Source of the DNA: VFJL01 sp043752345 | Lineage (GTDB): Bacteria > Pseudomonadota > Gammaproteobacteria > Burkholderiales > Nitrosomonadaceae | Reading direction: 5' to 3' | Assembly (NCBI GenBank): GCA_043752345.1 | Contig: JAYUYT010000155.1 | Location: forward strand, 1 to 8,334 | Length of the DNA stretch: 8,334 bases | Shown: in pieces, positions 6,750 through 8,334 of the stretch | Numbering within the stretch: position 1 is the stretch's first letter | How the letters are laid out: every line of letters begins with the position of its first letter | Notes under the pieces: model-generated | Told to the model about the DNA's origin: nothing | Seen by the model: the letters and a program-made list of their open reading frames with translations, nothing else | Databases searched by the model: none | Made by a program: the position numbers and the translations under genes

Positions 6750-7757
6750 ATGATGTCAATTTTTAGTCAGTTTCCGCAGAAGAGGATGCGGCGTTTACGT
6801 CGCGATGAATTTTCCCGCCGTCTGGTGCGAGAAAACCATTTAAATGTAGATGATCTGATTTACCCGGTGTTTGTGCTGGATGGAAAAAAACGCGAGGAGA
6901 AAGTTGCCTCAATGCCGGGAGTGGTGCGACAAAGCGTTGATATTCTTATGTATCAGGCGGAAAAGTGCCTGCAGCTTGGGATCCCGGCACTGGCGCTTTT
7001 CCCGGTGATTGAATCCGGATTGAAAAGTCTTACTGCCGCTGAAGCCGTCAATCCCAAGGGACTGGTCCCGCAGGCAGTGGGTAAACTGAAGAAACGCTTT
7101 CCTGAGCTGGGCATTATCACCGATATCGCGCTCGATCCCTACACCAGCCACGGCCAGGACGGGCTGATTGATGCCAATGGTTACGTGATGAACGATGAAA
7201 CCGTGGCGGTGCTGGCACAGCAGGCGCTGGTGCATGCTGAAGCCGGCGCTGACGTGGTGGCGCCGTCTGACATGATGGACGGGCGTATCGCCGCAGTACG
7301 GGCGGCGCTTGACAGCAAGGAATACATTCACACCCGTATTCTTGCTTATTCGGCGAAATATGCTTCCAGTTTCTATGGCCCGTTTCGCGATGCGGTGGGC
7401 TCTGCTACCAACCTGGGGGCGGGGAATAAATACACGTACCAGATGGATCCGGCCAATTCAGACGAAGCGCTGTGGGAAGTGGGGTTGGATTTGGCAGAAG
7501 GTGCTGACATGGTAATGATAAAGCCTGGCATGCCCTATCTCGACATAGTGCGCCGGGTGAAGAGCGAGTTCGGTGCACCCACCTTTGTCTATCAGGTCAG
7601 CGGTGAATACGCCATGCTCAAGGCTGCGGCACAGAATGGCTGGCTCGACGAGCAGGCCTGCGTGCTCGAATCGTTGCTGGCTTTCAAGCGTGCCGGAGCA
7701 GACGGTATTCTGACTTATTACGCGCTGGAGGCGGCAAGCTGGTTAAAGGGCCGCTGA
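6750..7757 (+). CDS. hemB: Porphobilinogen synthase (delta-aminolevulinic acid dehydratase), Mg-type
   Basis: A 335-residue TIM-barrel enzyme that condenses two 5-aminolevulinate molecules to porphobilinogen in haem and corrin synthesis. The two active-site lysines are K203 (YSAKYASSFYGPFRDA region) and the Schiff-base K258 in GADMVMIKPGMPYLD, the family signature. The metal region reads DIALDPYTSHGQDG (125-138), with Ala127, Asp129 and Asp137 where zinc enzymes have three cysteines. By family knowledge this makes it a zinc-independent, magnesium-using type. The start is one of two adjacent ATGs (6750 or 6753). GGG at 6744-6746 is the only ribosome-site-like sequence and fits the second slightly better. 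The gene follows engB after 141 structured bases and is convergent with the penicillin-binding protein gene, with 35 bases between the stops and no clear terminator there. Confidence 0.97.
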   Translation: MMSIFSQFPQKRMRRLRRDEFSRRLVRENHLNVDDLIYPVFVLDGKKREEKVASMPGVVRQSVDILMYQAEKCLQLGIPALALFPVIESGLKSLTAAEAVNPKGLVPQAVGKLKKRFPELGIITDIALDPYTSHGQDGLIDANGYVMNDETVAVLAQQALVHAEAGADVVAPSDMMDGRIAAVRAALDSKEYIHTRILAYSAKYASSFYGPFRDAVGSATNLGAGNKYTYQMDPANSDEALWEVGLDLAEGADMVMIKPGMPYLDIVRRVKSEFGAPTFVYQVSGEYAMLKAAAQNGWLDEQACVLESLLAFKRAGADGILTYYALEAASWLKGR

Positions 7758-7792
7758 ACAAGTCCCATACGGGCGTGGCAGCCTGTTTGTCG

Positions 7793-8334
7793 CTATAACG
7801 ACCGGTCTGGCACATCTCCTGACGGTTTGGCGACGTCATCATCATCGCCGCTGCCTGCTTCCGGTGGCAACTGTTCCTGCAGGAAATATTCGGTCATTGT
7901 GCCATGCGCCTCTCGCAGACCGGTTGCCGGATTGATTCTAGCCGTCGTAATGCCTTTAGGGGGGGTATAGATGACCATGGGCACATTCTGCAACACTTTG
8001 CTCATATAACCCACCCATATCGGCAAAGCAGCCCGACCCCCGGTTTCGTTATCGCCAAGTGGTCTGGGATTGTCGAAACCGATCCAGGCTACTGCGACTA
8101 GATTGGCCTGGTAACCACAAAACCAGGCATCGAGATGATCATTGGTGGTGCCGGTTTTTCCAGCCAGATCAGTACGATTGAGCTGTTTTGCCCTGGTTGC
8201 AGTGCCTCGCTCCACCACATCCTGCATCATATTGGTCATGAGAAAAGCGTTGCGCGGGTCTATGACCTGCGTGGCATTTTCTGTAGCCCGCACCGGTTGC
8301 GCTTGTTCCAGTATATTGCCTTTTTCATCCTCGA
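7793..8334 (-). CDS. mrcA: Penicillin-binding protein 1A (class A), C-terminal end (partial)
   Basis: The last 180 codons of a class A penicillin-binding protein; the frame stays open to the window edge, so the glycosyltransferase domain and the active-site serine lie outside. The transpeptidase KTGT(T) motif is at 8158-8147 within LAGKTGTTNDHLDAWFCGY, followed by VAVAWIGFDNPRPLGDNETGG and ALPIWVGYM, characteristic of PBP1A/PonA. The protein builds and cross-links peptidoglycan on the outer face of the inner membrane. After the transpeptidase domain comes a short tail with an acidic patch (GSGDDDDVAKPSGD) ending DRSL, common as a variable end in this family. The stop TAG is at 7795-7793, convergent with hemB. 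PBP1A rather than 1B or 1C is judged by resemblance of these motifs. Confidence 0.93.
   Translation of the reverse strand, partial: EDEKGNILEQAQPVRATENATQVIDPRNAFLMTNMMQDVVERGTATRAKQLNRTDLAGKTGTTNDHLDAWFCGYQANLVAVAWIGFDNPRPLGDNETGGRAALPIWVGYMSKVLQNVPMVIYTPPKGITTARINPATGLREAHGTMTEYFLQEQLPPEAGSGDDDDVAKPSGDVPDRSL

Noticed and set aside
7758..7792. Terminator between convergent hemB and the penicillin-binding protein gene.
   Set aside because: Only three-base pairings around CCCATACGGG and no T-run; nothing supportable.

Overview
The window is a compact, protein-dense stretch of bacterial chromosome with moderate GC and housekeeping content. It holds ten protein genes, two of them cut by the window edges. 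The protein sequences (DsbD/TlpA pair, GlnS, BirA with an N-terminal helix-turn-helix, CoaX next to BirA, EngB, a Mg-type HemB, PBP1A) together with the birA-coaX and engB-hemB neighbourhoods look most like a betaproteobacterium, perhaps of the Nitrosomonadales. That placement is inference from resemblance, not a search. No mobile element, CRISPR array, rRNA or tRNA was seen.

Layout. (1) Positions 1-700, plus strand: the C-terminal end of dsbD, then a membrane-anchored TlpA/ResA-like thioredoxin whose start overlaps the dsbD stop (TGATG). This is a periplasmic thiol-reduction unit. (2) Positions 749-1998, minus strand: a DUF2490-type outer-membrane beta-barrel gene followed after 2 bases by a gene for a small secreted protein of unknown function with two cysteines. 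(3) Positions 1999-2281: an intergenic stretch with a terminator-like hairpin for glnS and an AT-rich inverted repeat. (4) Positions 2282-3988, minus strand: glnS, most likely starting at a TTG. (5) Positions 4125-5859, plus strand: birA and coaX, one base apart, for biotin-protein ligation and the first step of CoA synthesis. The glnS-birA gap carries a palindromic ATTATATAAT that reads as a -10 box on both strands. (6) Positions 5922-7757, plus strand: engB (ribosome assembly GTPase) and hemB (porphobilinogen synthase). (7) Positions 7793-8334, minus strand: the C-terminal end of a class A penicillin-binding protein, convergent with hemB.

Most of the window is ordinary core genome. The part that known genes do not explain is the engB 3' end and the engB-hemB gap (about 6556-6730). 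There a strong intrinsic terminator points against the genes and is embedded in the last codons of engB. Four more short inverted repeats and a tandem 11-base AT-rich repeat follow before hemB. A structured antisense RNA ending at that terminator would explain the layout, but I found no convincing minus-strand promoter, so this is a hypothesis. The second item of interest is the uncharacterised DUF2490/secreted-protein pair.
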